This document shows, piece by piece, positions 1 to 7,400 of a stretch of 16,587 nucleotides of DNA; within the stretch, counting starts at the first letter, position 1, and every line of letters begins with the position of its first letter. The DNA is from Bacteroidales bacterium (GTDB taxonomy: Bacteria; Bacteroidota; Bacteroidia; Bacteroidales; UBA932). A program made the position numbers and the translations under genes. A model generated the notes under the pieces. It worked only from the letters and a program-made list of their open reading frames with translations. It did not search any database and was not told where the DNA came from. Location of the stretch: assembly GCA_017548445.1 (NCBI GenBank), contig JAFYZZ010000026.1:1-16587 (forward strand), read 5' to 3'.

Positions 1-866
1 CCCCAGTCATCGGGCTTGCGCGGCTGGCCGTGGTTGGTCAGGCCGATGATGCCGCGGGTCAGGCCCGCGCCGTTGTCGGCCTGGATGCTGGCCGGATCGA
101 TCATGGCATAGCCCCAGCCGGCGGCGAGCAGCTGCTGGTTGGACGGCGGATCCTGGCCGGGAGCCTGCTGGGCCGGGCGCATAAACGCCGCGAAGGGATT
201 GGCCGGCTCGAAAGGCTGCCAGGCGGGATACTTCTTCATCAGCTCCGCCGTCTCCGGATCGTTTTCCAGCAGGCGGCGCAGCGCCTTGTTGATAACGGCC
301 ATGTCGTCTCCGCCGGGCTTGACGGGGTTCGGGAGGTTCGCGGCGCCGAACATCATCAGCACAGGCACCGGGCCCTCGGCGTCGGCGGGCGTCACGACGA
401 CCATCTTGATGTCGACGGCAATCGACGGGCAGGCGGAGTTGTCCACGTGGCCGCGGAGCTGCTTGGCCTTGGCGCGGATGCGCCCGACGAACTCGATCTC
501 CTCGGCCTCGACCGTCCAGGTGACGCCGGGGACATTGGCCGGGACGCGGCCGTACACCTCGCTCTCGAAGCCTTCGACGATCTCCGGCCGGCGGACCTCC
601 CACCATTGCCTGGCGGTGGTCACCTTCTTGCCGGCATTGGTCCGGAGGATTTCCGGAAGCACGGGGAAGGGGTTGGCCTTGCTTTCGTCGTAGTTGGCGG
701 CATAGGGGCTCTTCTCGTCCGCGTCGAAGCCGCGGCGGATGGATTTGATCCCCAATTGGTCAAGCATGTTCTGATGGTCCTGTTCGGCCGTGAACGTCAC
801 CGGTGCCTGCGCGAAGGATGCGGCGCAAAGCAGGCAGCCGGCCAGCAAAAGGAATATTCTCCTCAT
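1..866 (-). CDS. Glucuronoyl esterase, CE15 family (N-terminal 288 residues; 3' part outside window)
   Basis: CE15 enzymes hydrolyse the ester that joins 4-O-methyl-glucuronic acid side chains of xylan to lignin alcohols. The translation starts with a signal peptide (MRRIFLLLAGCLLCAASFAQ), so the enzyme is exported. The conserved N-terminal CE15 stretch follows: NYDESKANPFPVLPE, then an RQWWEVRRPEIVEGFESEVYG-like segment, then GIIGLTNHGQPRKPDDW just before the window edge. That last motif precedes the nucleophile elbow (GxSRxGK) in the family, so the catalytic Ser, acid and His all lie outside the window and cannot be checked. The start ATG is at 866-864, followed directly by the signal peptide. 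The gene lies 43 bases downstream of the NlpC/P60 gene on the same strand, with a weak -7-like box between them. A generic alpha/beta-hydrolase is the alternative, but the motif order fits CE15 well. Confidence 0.82.
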   Translation of the reverse strand, partial: MRRIFLLLAGCLLCAASFAQAPVTFTAEQDHQNMLDQLGIKSIRRGFDADEKSPYAANYDESKANPFPVLPEILRTNAGKKVTTARQWWEVRRPEIVEGFESEVYGRVPANVPGVTWTVEAEEIEFVGRIRAKAKQLRGHVDNSACPSIAVDIKMVVVTPADAEGPVPVLMMFGAANLPNPVKPGGDDMAVINKALRRLLENDPETAELMKKYPAWQPFEPANPFAAFMRPAQQAPGQDPPSNQQLLAAGWGYAMIDPASIQADNGAGLTRGIIGLTNHGQPRKPDDW

Positions 867-888
867 TCTTAAATGTGGTTTTATTTGA

Positions 889-896
889 TAAAGATA
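889..896 (-). promoter_or_regulatory. Possible -7 promoter box of the CE15 gene
   Basis: On the minus strand the gap upstream of the CE15 start contains TATCTTTA, one mismatch from the Bacteroidota -7 consensus TAnnTTTG, 22 bases before the ATG. No clear -33 element is visible. The gene could also be read through from the NlpC/P60 gene, so this call is tentative. Confidence 0.35.
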
Positions 897-909
897 CGAA
901 AAATCGGCA

Positions 910-1866
910 TTAGTAGTACCACGGACGCACGGCGACGCTGCGGATGCCGGAGCCGTCGTCCACGTGGCCCAGGATGCGGCGGACGCCGAGCAGCTCGCGC
1001 TCGTAGTAGTCCTCGCCGTCGGGGGTCAGCGAGCTGATCCGCACGACCTGTGAGGAATGGATGATCTTCTTGTCCCCGCAGTACATCGCCACGTGCGCTA
1101 CCACCATCGGTTTGCGCGCCGTCGCGGGCGTGCCGAAGAAGAGCAGGTCGCCCGGCTGCATCTGCTCGAAATCATAGGGGATCTCCTCGCCCGTGTGGAT
1201 CTGTTCGCGCGCGTTGCGCGGCAACACGATCCCGCACTGGCGATAGACGAACTGCGTGAAGCCGCTGCAGTCGAAATGCTTGACGCTCGCCCCGCCCCAC
1301 ATATAGGGCGTGCCGAGGAAGCGGCGCGCGGTCGCGACCAGCTGCTCGCGCGTGGCGACGCGGGTCCGCGTCCATTCGTCCAGGTCCTGGACGTCGCAGG
1401 CGCGCACCCAGCAGGCCTGCCCGGAAGGGCGATAGACCAGCACCCAGCCGTCGCGCGTCTCCGCGCCCCGGCGTACGAGGTCGCCCAGGGTGAAGTCGCA
1501 CACGCGGTCCGCCGCCAGCGACGGCTCCGCATACAGATGCGCATACTCGGCCGTGCAGATGTATTTCGGGGCGGCGATCCAGGCGTCCTTCCCGGCTTCG
1601 TCCATAAAGGCGACGTTGAGCTCCGTCGTCCAGACGTCCCGGTAATCGGGAGCGTCCACCTTGCGCCAGTAGCGCTCTGCACCTTTGACGCGCAGCACCG
1701 TGCCCATCAGGGCCTGGCTCTCGTTGCCGGATTCGTAGTCCGGCTTGAGCCGCAGGAAGCAGGATGAAGAATTGACGACCGCCCACTGGGGGCCGTCCCA
1801 GGTCTGCGCGCAAGCAGTAAATGCGGCGCACAGCAGCGCCGCAAGGAAAAGGGCTGTCCGTTTCAT
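910..1866 (-). CDS. Secreted NlpC/P60 cysteine peptidase with SH3-like N-terminal domains
   Basis: This 318-residue protein is probably a gamma-D-glutamyl-diamino acid endopeptidase that cuts peptidoglycan stem peptides or their turnover fragments. Residues 1-21 form a signal peptide ending in CAQ; Cys19 (FTAC) is a poor lipobox, so lipoprotein status is unclear. Residues about 26-160 look like two bacterial SH3 modules. The NlpC/P60 domain spans about 172-302, with the catalytic Cys200 in HFDCSGFTQFVYRQ, His258 in VVAHVAMYCG and a third polar residue, His270, in IIHSS. The YMWGG and PGDLLFFG motifs are also present, so the triad is intact. The layout resembles Bacteroides dipeptidyl-peptidase VI-type enzymes. 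The gene starts 21 bases after the DUF4252 gene stop and has its own TATATTTG box 5 bases before the ATG, so it can be expressed apart from the sigma operon. Confidence 0.9.
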   Translation of the reverse strand: MKRTALFLAALLCAAFTACAQTWDGPQWAVVNSSSCFLRLKPDYESGNESQALMGTVLRVKGAERYWRKVDAPDYRDVWTTELNVAFMDEAGKDAWIAAPKYICTAEYAHLYAEPSLAADRVCDFTLGDLVRRGAETRDGWVLVYRPSGQACWVRACDVQDLDEWTRTRVATREQLVATARRFLGTPYMWGGASVKHFDCSGFTQFVYRQCGIVLPRNAREQIHTGEEIPYDFEQMQPGDLLFFGTPATARKPMVVAHVAMYCGDKKIIHSSQVVRISSLTPDGEDYYERELLGVRRILGHVDDGSGIRSVAVRPWYY

Positions 1867-1871
1867 ACGGA

Positions 1872-1879
1872 CAAATATA
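1872..1879 (-). promoter_or_regulatory. -7 promoter box of the NlpC/P60 gene (leaderless arrangement)
   Basis: TATATTTG on the minus strand matches TAnnTTTG exactly. Only five bases (TCCGT) separate it from the ATG at 1866, so transcription would begin at or within a base or two of the start codon. The upstream part of the promoter would lie in the end of the preceding DUF4252 gene. Confidence 0.6.
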
Positions 1880-1887
1880 AATGTTTT

Positions 1888-2370
1888 CTATTTAACCGCC
1901 TCGATCATCACGCGCTCGACTTCGTCGCGCGGCATCTGGCCGTCGAGGCTGATGAAGGTCACTTCCTCGCCGTCCACCGCGAGCATCACGAATCCGGTGA
2001 CGGTCTTTTCCGTGCCCATCGTGTACATCTGGACGACTTCGCCGTCATTCTTGGCTTCCATCAGGAGCTCGTAGCTGCCGGTCTTGATGAAGCGTTCTAC
2101 GTCGGAGCGGAGGCTGGCGTTGATGCTCTGGTTCTCGCTGTTGATGATATACATTCCGGACAGGGAACGGATCAGCGGGGAGAGGTTGACGGAGTTTTCG
2201 TCCACTTCGATGTTGGGAATCTTGCCGATCAGGCGGAACATCGCGGGAGAGATATAGACGGCGCTGACATTCTCGGCTTCGGAGTATTTCTGGTAGATGG
2301 ATTTACCGTTCTGGGCAAAGGCCGTGACGGTGAGCAGCAGGGCTGCAAAAAGGGCGAATATACGTTTCAT
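1888..2370 (-). CDS. Secreted DUF4252 protein (second copy, downstream of the anti-sigma gene)
   Basis: This is a 160-residue protein of unknown biochemical function. It has a clear signal peptide (MKRIFALFAALLLTVTAFAQ) and a mature part with DUF4252 features. These are VSAVYISPAMFRLIGKIP near the N-terminus, the central YELLMEAKNDGEVVQMYTMG segment, the GFVMLAVDGEEVTFISLDGQM beta-strands, and a C-terminal EVERVMIEAVK helix. The mature part is short, soluble and apparently periplasmic or outer-membrane associated, with no lipobox. DUF4252 genes are often found beside ECF sigma factors in Bacteroidota, as here. The ATG overlaps the stop of the anti-sigma gene (ATGA, 2367-2370), which implies translational coupling. 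A role as an envelope sensor or as a product of the same regulon is inference from position only. Confidence 0.8.
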   Translation of the reverse strand: MKRIFALFAALLLTVTAFAQNGKSIYQKYSEAENVSAVYISPAMFRLIGKIPNIEVDENSVNLSPLIRSLSGMYIINSENQSINASLRSDVERFIKTGSYELLMEAKNDGEVVQMYTMGTEKTVTGFVMLAVDGEEVTFISLDGQMPRDEVERVMIEAVK

Positions 2371-2756
2371 TTCGTTTGGATCTTATTAAGGACATTTTGG
2401 GGGATTTCGGCTGCGGCACCAGCCTCACGGGCGATGTCGAGGCCGCTGTTCATCTTGTCGGAGATGGTCCGGAAGGCCTTCTCGACTTCGGCATAAGCCA
2501 GGCGCGGGTCGTCGAAGGTATCCTTCGGGCCGCGCTGCGGCAGGGCGATGATCGCAGCGGCTGCGGCCGCTACGGCGAGCGAAGCGTAGGGAATCCAGCG
2601 GGTCGGGCGGGGCCGGGCCGCCTCCGCGATCTCGCGGGCGGCGAGGGTCTGCCGGAGGCGCTCCTGCAGCCCGTCGGGGACGGGTGCGGCGGCGCGGACG
2701 GCCTGCTGTTCCAGCTCTTCGATGCTGAGGTTTTCTATGTCTTCGAGGGTCTTCAT
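2367..2756 (-). CDS. Short single-span membrane protein, probable anti-sigma factor
   Basis: This 129-residue protein has an acidic/helical cytoplasmic N-terminus (about residues 1-52), one hydrophobic Ala-rich span (about 54-73, starting WIPYASLAVAAAA) and a short periplasmic tail of about 55 residues. It lacks the His-x3-Cys-x2-Cys zinc motif of ZAS anti-sigma factors and shows no enzymatic motif. The call rests on topology and on the gene order, since it sits directly after an ECF sigma gene with a 4-base ATGA overlap (2753-2756) and likewise overlaps the following DUF4252 gene. Membrane-anchored anti-sigma proteins that hold the sigma factor through their N-terminal part commonly have this arrangement. 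Sequence identity to a named family was not recognised. Confidence 0.62.
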   Translation of the reverse strand: MKTLEDIENLSIEELEQQAVRAAAPVPDGLQERLRQTLAAREIAEAARPRPTRWIPYASLAVAAAAAAIIALPQRGPKDTFDDPRLAYAEVEKAFRTISDKMNSGLDIAREAGAAAEIPQNVLNKIQTK

Positions 2757-3232
2757 ATCATTGTTTTTATTTTTCTTCTCGCCTGCGAGAGCAGGACGCG
2801 TAAAGTAAGGTTTCCTATGCCGGTCCGTTCGGTGATCTCCTCGTAGGAGAGGCCGTCCAGGGTCCGGAGCGTGAGCACGGTGCGGTGCCTGTCAGGCAGG
2901 GACTTGATGGCGTCGAGCACCTTCGCGAGCCGCTGTTTGTCGTCGACCGCCTCGTCCTGCCGTCCCGGCCATTCCGGCTCGGGGAGCTCCGGCGGGACCG
3001 ACACCTTGCTGCGGCGCCGCACGCGGTCGAGACAGAGGTTGCGGAGCACCCGGATCCCGTAGCCCTTGGGGTTGTGGACGCTGTCCAGGGAATCGCGGTC
3101 CGCCCAGAGCTTGAGGAAGAGTTCCTGTACGGCGTCTTCCGCCTCGGCCGCATCCTCGAGGATGTAGTGGGCCACCTGGTAGAAAGTCCCGGACAGGGGC
3201 AGGTACTCGGTCTGGAAGCGTTCGCTAGTCAT
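2753..3232 (-). CDS. ECF-type RNA polymerase sigma factor
   Basis: This is a 159-residue sigma-70 family factor of the ECF group, which directs RNA polymerase to a small regulon. Region 2 spans about residues 8-74: AEDAVQELFLKLW is the region 2.2 core, and NPKGYGIRVLRNLCLDRVRRR forms regions 2.3-2.4. A Pro/Glu-rich linker (78-95) follows, then region 4 (about 103-156), with LPDRHRTVLTLRTLDGLSYEEITERTGIG and the recognition helix NLTLRVLLSQARRKIK. The start at 3232 (MTSERFQTEY) is chosen because it gives a standard ECF length. A longer in-frame start at 3334 would add 34 residues encoded inside the upstream gene and unlike any sigma N-terminus. The gene overlaps the upstream DUF4252 gene by 8 bases and the probable anti-sigma gene by 4, so all four appear translationally coupled. 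Confidence 0.92.
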   Translation of the reverse strand: MTSERFQTEYLPLSGTFYQVAHYILEDAAEAEDAVQELFLKLWADRDSLDSVHNPKGYGIRVLRNLCLDRVRRRSKVSVPPELPEPEWPGRQDEAVDDKQRLAKVLDAIKSLPDRHRTVLTLRTLDGLSYEEITERTGIGNLTLRVLLSQARRKIKTMI

Positions 3233-3740
3233 TTGCCAGGAGTCTTCCGACCGCCTCCATCGAGACGTTGCCCAAAACATAGACCAGCGAGCAGTCCGCG
3301 GCGTTGAACAGGACAATGTCCCGCACTCTGCCACTCCGGTCGTCCAGCGTCCCGTACAGCTGCATGCCCGACCCGTCGTCGTGCATCTCCATCAGGAGCT
3401 CGCAGCCATCCAGGGCCCGGGCGATGCGCCGGGAAATGCGGTCGCGCAGGCTGTCGTCGCAGTCGCTGTATTCCAGGAAGGTGAAGTCTTTCACGCCGTT
3501 CAGGAGCGCCATCGCCTTCCGGGAATCCTCGTCCGCGGAAGCGGCCACCCTGGCGACGCTTTTCGCCGCTGCGGTGGCGAACCAGCCGAGGTGGAACGTC
3601 TCGACGCCTTCAAAGTGGCGGAATTCGGAGACGATCGAATTCAACCGGGCCCGGGGGACCGTCCTGTAGGAACGCCCTCCGGCAAAAGCGGCCAGCGGCA
3701 GCAACAGCAGCAGGAAAAGCAGGATAATAAGTTTTCTCAT
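3225..3740 (-). CDS. Secreted DUF4252-like protein (first copy, upstream of the sigma gene)
   Basis: This 171-residue protein has a very hydrophobic signal peptide (MRKLIILLFLLLLLPLAAFA). The mature part has DUF4252-like features: an N-terminal helix with RLNSIVSEFRHFEGVETFHLG, a central GVKDFTFLEYSDCDD strand, CELLMEMHDDGSGMQLYG, and a C-terminal VRDIVLFN...LVYVLGNVSMEAVGRLL segment. It is divergent from the second DUF4252 protein of the same operon, so the pair looks like an old duplication rather than a recent one. It is the first gene of the sigma operon, and its stop lies 8 bases inside the sigma gene. No TAnnTTTG box is seen upstream. A 13-bp perfect inverted repeat lies 19 bases before the ATG instead. 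Function is unknown. Confidence 0.75.
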   Translation of the reverse strand: MRKLIILLFLLLLLPLAAFAGGRSYRTVPRARLNSIVSEFRHFEGVETFHLGWFATAAAKSVARVAASADEDSRKAMALLNGVKDFTFLEYSDCDDSLRDRISRRIARALDGCELLMEMHDDGSGMQLYGTLDDRSGRVRDIVLFNAADCSLVYVLGNVSMEAVGRLLAND

Positions 3741-3758
3741 TGTCTTTCTATTTAATGA

Positions 3759-3803
3759 ATTATCGGAACCGCGGGCGGCGCGCCTCAGCCCGGTTCCGAT
3801 AAT
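3759..3803. repeat. Perfect 13-bp inverted repeat upstream of the sigma operon
   Basis: ATTATCGGAACCG at 3759-3771 is the exact reverse complement of 3791-3803, separated by a GC-rich 19-base loop. It lies between the end of the L,D-transpeptidase gene and the start of the DUF4252-sigma operon. No T-run follows on either strand, so it is not a classical terminator. It could be a 5' leader stem, a factor binding site, or an rho-independent-like end of the ldt transcript. On the minus strand the first arm contains GGAACC, which resembles the GGAAC core of many ECF -35 elements, but no matching -10 was identified. Confidence 0.6.
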
Positions 3804-3844
3804 AAGACGGACAATTAACGAAAATGTTAACGGATATTTTCAAA

Positions 3845-4363
3845 TTATTTTTCGGTGGCGTCCGGCAGGATGATGACCACCGTGCCGACCTTGACCCGGG
3901 CCTTCAGGTCCAGGATGTCCTCGTTACGCATACGCACGCACCCTTCCGTAGCGCGCGTACCGATGGATTCGGGGAACGGCGTGCCGTGGATGCCGATGTC
4001 CCAGAAGCCCGGAACGTCCAGGCGCAGGAACCAGGGACCGTAGGCGTCGGGAATGGGGCCCTTGCCGTCCTTGAAATCATGCGAGAGGCCCTTGGCATTG
4101 AGCAGCTGGTTGATCTTGAACGTCCCTTCCGGCGTCTTGTGGTCGCCGCGGACCTTCTTGGGGCCATAGTTGACGGCGACGGAGATGCCGTATTCCTTGA
4201 TGGGGTTGCCCTGCGGATCGACGAGGGTCAGCGTGAGGGACTGTTTGTCCACGACCACGAACGGAGCCTTCTCCGCCTGGTCGAGATACTGCGTGAAACG
4301 GCTCTGCGCGCCGGCGGAAAAGGCCGGAAGCAGCGCCACCAGAAAGAGGATCAGTTTCTTCAT
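3845..4363 (-). CDS. Exported L,D-transpeptidase (YkuD family)
   Basis: YkuD enzymes form 3-3 cross-links in peptidoglycan, or attach proteins to it, through a catalytic Cys. The 172-residue product starts with a signal peptide (MKKLILFLVALLPAFSAGAQ). The YkuD domain covers about residues 34-168. His126 is in DIGIHGTPFPESIG and Cys142 in RATEGCVRMRNEDI, which is the family HGT...GCVRM catalytic signature. THR-rich linkers or peptidoglycan-binding repeats are absent, so this is a minimal enzyme. The start at 4363 gives a normal signal peptide; the open frame extends to 4408, but those 15 extra codons cross the promoter. A TATCTTTG box ends 7 bases before the ATG. The gene is divergent from the HTCS gene, and the two share an intergenic region with candidate regulator sites. 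Confidence 0.92.
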   Translation of the reverse strand: MKKLILFLVALLPAFSAGAQSRFTQYLDQAEKAPFVVVDKQSLTLTLVDPQGNPIKEYGISVAVNYGPKKVRGDHKTPEGTFKINQLLNAKGLSHDFKDGKGPIPDAYGPWFLRLDVPGFWDIGIHGTPFPESIGTRATEGCVRMRNEDILDLKARVKVGTVVIILPDATEK

Positions 4364-4370
4364 AACGGGA

Positions 4371-4378
4371 CAAAGATA
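4371..4378 (-). promoter_or_regulatory. -7 promoter box of the L,D-transpeptidase gene
   Basis: TATCTTTG on the minus strand matches TAnnTTTG and is followed by 7 bases and then the ATG at 4363. Transcription would start about 0-4 bases before the start codon, so the mRNA should be leaderless or nearly so. Confidence 0.65.
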
Positions 4379-4400
4379 AACAAAAATCGCTTTCCACCCT

Positions 4401-4458
4401 TGTAACATCTTTCTTTTAGGATGTTACACACGCGGGCGCGATGTGCACAGATGTTACA
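4401..4458. promoter_or_regulatory. Candidate HTCS operator region between ldt and the HTCS gene
   Basis: Three copies of a 9-base element are present: TGTAACATC at 4401-4409, and its reverse complement GATGTTACA at 4420-4428 and 4450-4458. The first two form a perfect inverted repeat around a 10-base spacer. From core to core the spacings are 21 and 30 bases, near two and three helical turns. The third copy lies 8 bases upstream of the HTCS -7 box, and the first lies 22 bases upstream of the ldt -7 box. The same core recurs upstream of susC, which points to one regulator, most simply the HTCS protein itself. Confidence 0.6.
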
Positions 4459-4466
4459 TTTTTCCT

Positions 4467-4474
4467 TATCTTTG
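4467..4474 (+). promoter_or_regulatory. -7 promoter box of the HTCS gene
   Basis: TATCTTTG matches TAnnTTTG exactly, 12 bases before the ATG at 4487 and 18 before the alternative ATG at 4493. It excludes the more upstream in-frame starts (4421, 4451) as translation starts. No evident -33 element is present. Confidence 0.65.
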
Positions 4475-4486
4475 GTCTGCAACACG

Positions 4487-7400
4487 ATGACCATGCGGAA
4501 ATTTCTACTCATTCTTCTTCTGTTTCTGGCCCCGCTGACGCTCCCTGCACAGCGTTGTATTATGCTGTCCGTCGGCGACGGACTTAGCAGCAGCAACATC
4601 AACGCCCTGTATCAGGACAGCCGGGGGAACATCTGGATCGCCACCGACAACGGCGTCAGCCGTTACGACGGACTGGGCATCCGCAGTTACAAACACGACC
4701 CGGCCGACCCCAATTCCCTGGCCCACAACATCGTCCGCTGTTTCGCAGAGGACGGGCAGGGCCGCCTGCTGGTCGGCGGCCAGCGCGGCGTCCAGTTCTA
4801 TGATCCGCTGACCGACGCCTTCTCCACGCCGCTGGAGCTGGAGCCCGGCGTCCCCTACGTCGGGATGGTCAACCATATGCTCCCGTACAACGACCACACC
4901 ATCTGGACGTCCGGCGACGACCTGCTGAAGGTGGTTTCCGAAGACGACGGCAACGTCAGCATGGCCCAGCTCCGCATTCCGATTCCGACCCGCTGGACGG
5001 GCTCGCTCCAGATGAGCGAGGACGGGACGGTCTGGTGCGCCCGTCACGGAGACGGCATCTACAAACTGAATACGGGCGGCTTCTGGTCGCAGTACCGTCC
5101 GGAGAATTTCAAGGACCGCTTCGTCGTGATTTCCAACGTCGTGGACGGCGTCATTTACGCCTCGGACCATTCCGGCAACGTCGCCCATTATGATCCGGCC
5201 ACGGACCGCTTCGTGCCGGACCCCACCCCCGGGCTGGAAGGTTTCCGCTTCGGGAACATCCTGAATACCGGCGACGGCCGCGTCCTCTTCTGCACGGACG
5301 GCAACGGCATCCAGGTCCTGGACGTCGCCACGGGTACCTGGTCGCAGTTCCGTTCCGATTCCATCCCCTGCGACCCGACGACGATGAGCGTCCACGGCAT
5401 CCTGAAGGACCGCGATGGCAACCTGTGGCTGGCCGCCTACCAGCGGGGCGTCATTATGATTCCGGCGCAAGATGTCGCGTTCCACTATATCGGCAGCCAC
5501 TCCTATGTGTCCGACGTGATCGGCGATATGCCCGTCTCTTCCCTGCTGGCCGAACGCGACGGCAAGCTGTGGGTCGGCACGCAGGGCGACGGCCTCTACC
5601 TGCTGGACGCGGACCTGTCCCAGCTGAAGCACTACAAGCGGGAGGACGGCTTCCCGGACGCCATCTTCGACCTGACGAAAGACAAGGCCGGCAATCTCTG
5701 GTTCGGCTCCTTCGAGCGCGGCCTGTGGCAGCTCGATCCGCGAAGCGGCGTGCTGGTCAACACGGCGAAACTCAACAAGGACGACCGTCCCGCAGAGATC
5801 CCCCGCAGCATCGCCCTCGACCGTTCCGGCCTGTTCTGGATCGGCGCGATGGGCTACGGCCTCTACTGTTACGATCCGGTCCGTCACAGGACGACGCAGC
5901 CCAATATCCAGGACGAGACCGTCAACCCCCGGATCGCGGACCTGCTGATCCGGGGTAACAACCTCTACATCGCCACTGCAAAGGGCGTCTATCACCTGGA
6001 CATCACCACGCAGCCCCTGTCCGTGTTGCACCATGCCCTGACGGATTCCCAGGTCTATGCCCTGGCGGCGGACAGCAAGAACCTGTATGCCTGTACCATC
6101 GACGGCCTGGCCATCCTGGATCCGTCCACGCTGGACGCGAAGATGATCACTAAGGCCGACGGCATGCCCGACAATGCGGTATATAGCGTGGAGATCGGTC
6201 CCGAAGGGGAACTGTGGCTCTGCACCAGCACGCGCCTGGTGCGCTACGATCCCAACAACGGCTCCCTCGGATACGCCGAAGACGACCTGCTCGTGGGAGA
6301 ATTCCTCCGGAAGGTCTCCACAGCCGGTCCCGACGGCCGCGTCTTCTTCGGCGGCATCGACGGCATCACCTGCTTCAAACCGGCGGAACTTCCCGCCCCC
6401 GGCGCACCGCCCCACGCCAAGATTGTCTCCTTCATGGTGGGAGGACGCCACGTCCCGCCCCAGAAGGACGGCACCTTCGTGTTACCCAACACGGAGCATT
6501 CCTGCACCGTCTATTTCACGACGGAGGAGTTCGACAGCCCCTCCAATATGCAGTTCCGCTATTCGATCGACGGCAAGAACTGGACGAAACTCGCCCGCGG
6601 GCAGACCAGCGTCACGCTCGGCAACCTCAAGCCCGGACGGTACAAGTTCCTCGTCAAGTCGGTCTTCTGGTCGCGCCCGACCGAGCCGACCTCCATCTCG
6701 ATCCGCGTGCAACCCTCCTGGTGGGGCTCCGTCCTCGCCATCGGGCTGTATTTCCTGGTGGGCCTGCTGCTGCTCGGCGTCATCATCTTCCTGCTCCGGC
6801 ACGTCTCGCAGGGCCGCAAGGAGCTGGCCCGCTACGCCCGGGAACAGAGCAACAAGGAAGAGAAACTGCATTTCTTCCTGAGCCTCTCACACGAGATCCG
6901 CTCGCCGATGACCCTGGTCAAGGCGCCGCTCCAGAAGCTGATCGAAACCGATCCGGACCCGCAGCGGCAGCGCATCTACGCCGACATCGGGCGGAACGCG
7001 GACACCGTCCTCCAGATGCTCGACCAGACGATGGACATCAGCAAGGCGGACGAGGGCGCAATGAAGCTCTCGTTCACGCCCGTCGCGCTGGTCCAGTACG
7101 TCTCGGACGTCTGCGACCTGTTCCGGATCCAGGCCGAGCACAACGGACAGCGCCTCGCCTTCCGTTACGCCTGCTCCAAGGATATGGAAGTCTGGCTGGA
7201 CCCGAACTACTTCGGCAAGGTGGTCGCCAACCTTCTTTCCAACGCGTTGAAATACACGCCGAGCGGCGGTAACATTTCTGTTACCGTGCTCGCGGGCTCC
7301 GATACGGCCACCGTCGAAGTCAAGGACACCGGCAAGGGCCTGGACGAAAGCGAAATCCAGCACATCTTCAACCTGTTCTACCAGGAGCAGGGGGCCGCAT

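Noticed and set aside
3233..3334. A 34-residue N-terminal extension of the ECF sigma factor
   Set aside because: The extension lies inside the upstream DUF4252 gene, has no sigma-like sequence, and would make the protein longer than typical. The ATG at 3232 gives the normal ECF start.
4364..4408. Upstream in-frame start of the L,D-transpeptidase
   Set aside because: These 15 codons contain the TATCTTTG box and would place a non-signal sequence in front of a good signal peptide.
4421..4486. Upstream in-frame start of the HTCS gene
   Set aside because: The extra 22 codons cover a candidate operator site and the -7 box, and they would bury the signal peptide that begins at 4487/4493.
4505..6451. 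A 648-codon open frame on the minus strand under the HTCS propeller region
   Set aside because: It is an antisense shadow. The plus strand encodes clear reg_prop repeats, and no promoter or start context supports the minus frame.
7268..7285. Palindrome GGTAACA-TTTC-TGTTACC inside the HTCS kinase region, resembling the candidate operator
   Set aside because: It lies in conserved coding sequence (Gly-Gly-Asn-Ile-Ser-Val-Thr) far from any promoter and lacks the 21-bp partner sites, so chance is the simpler explanation. It would only deserve attention if binding there were observed.
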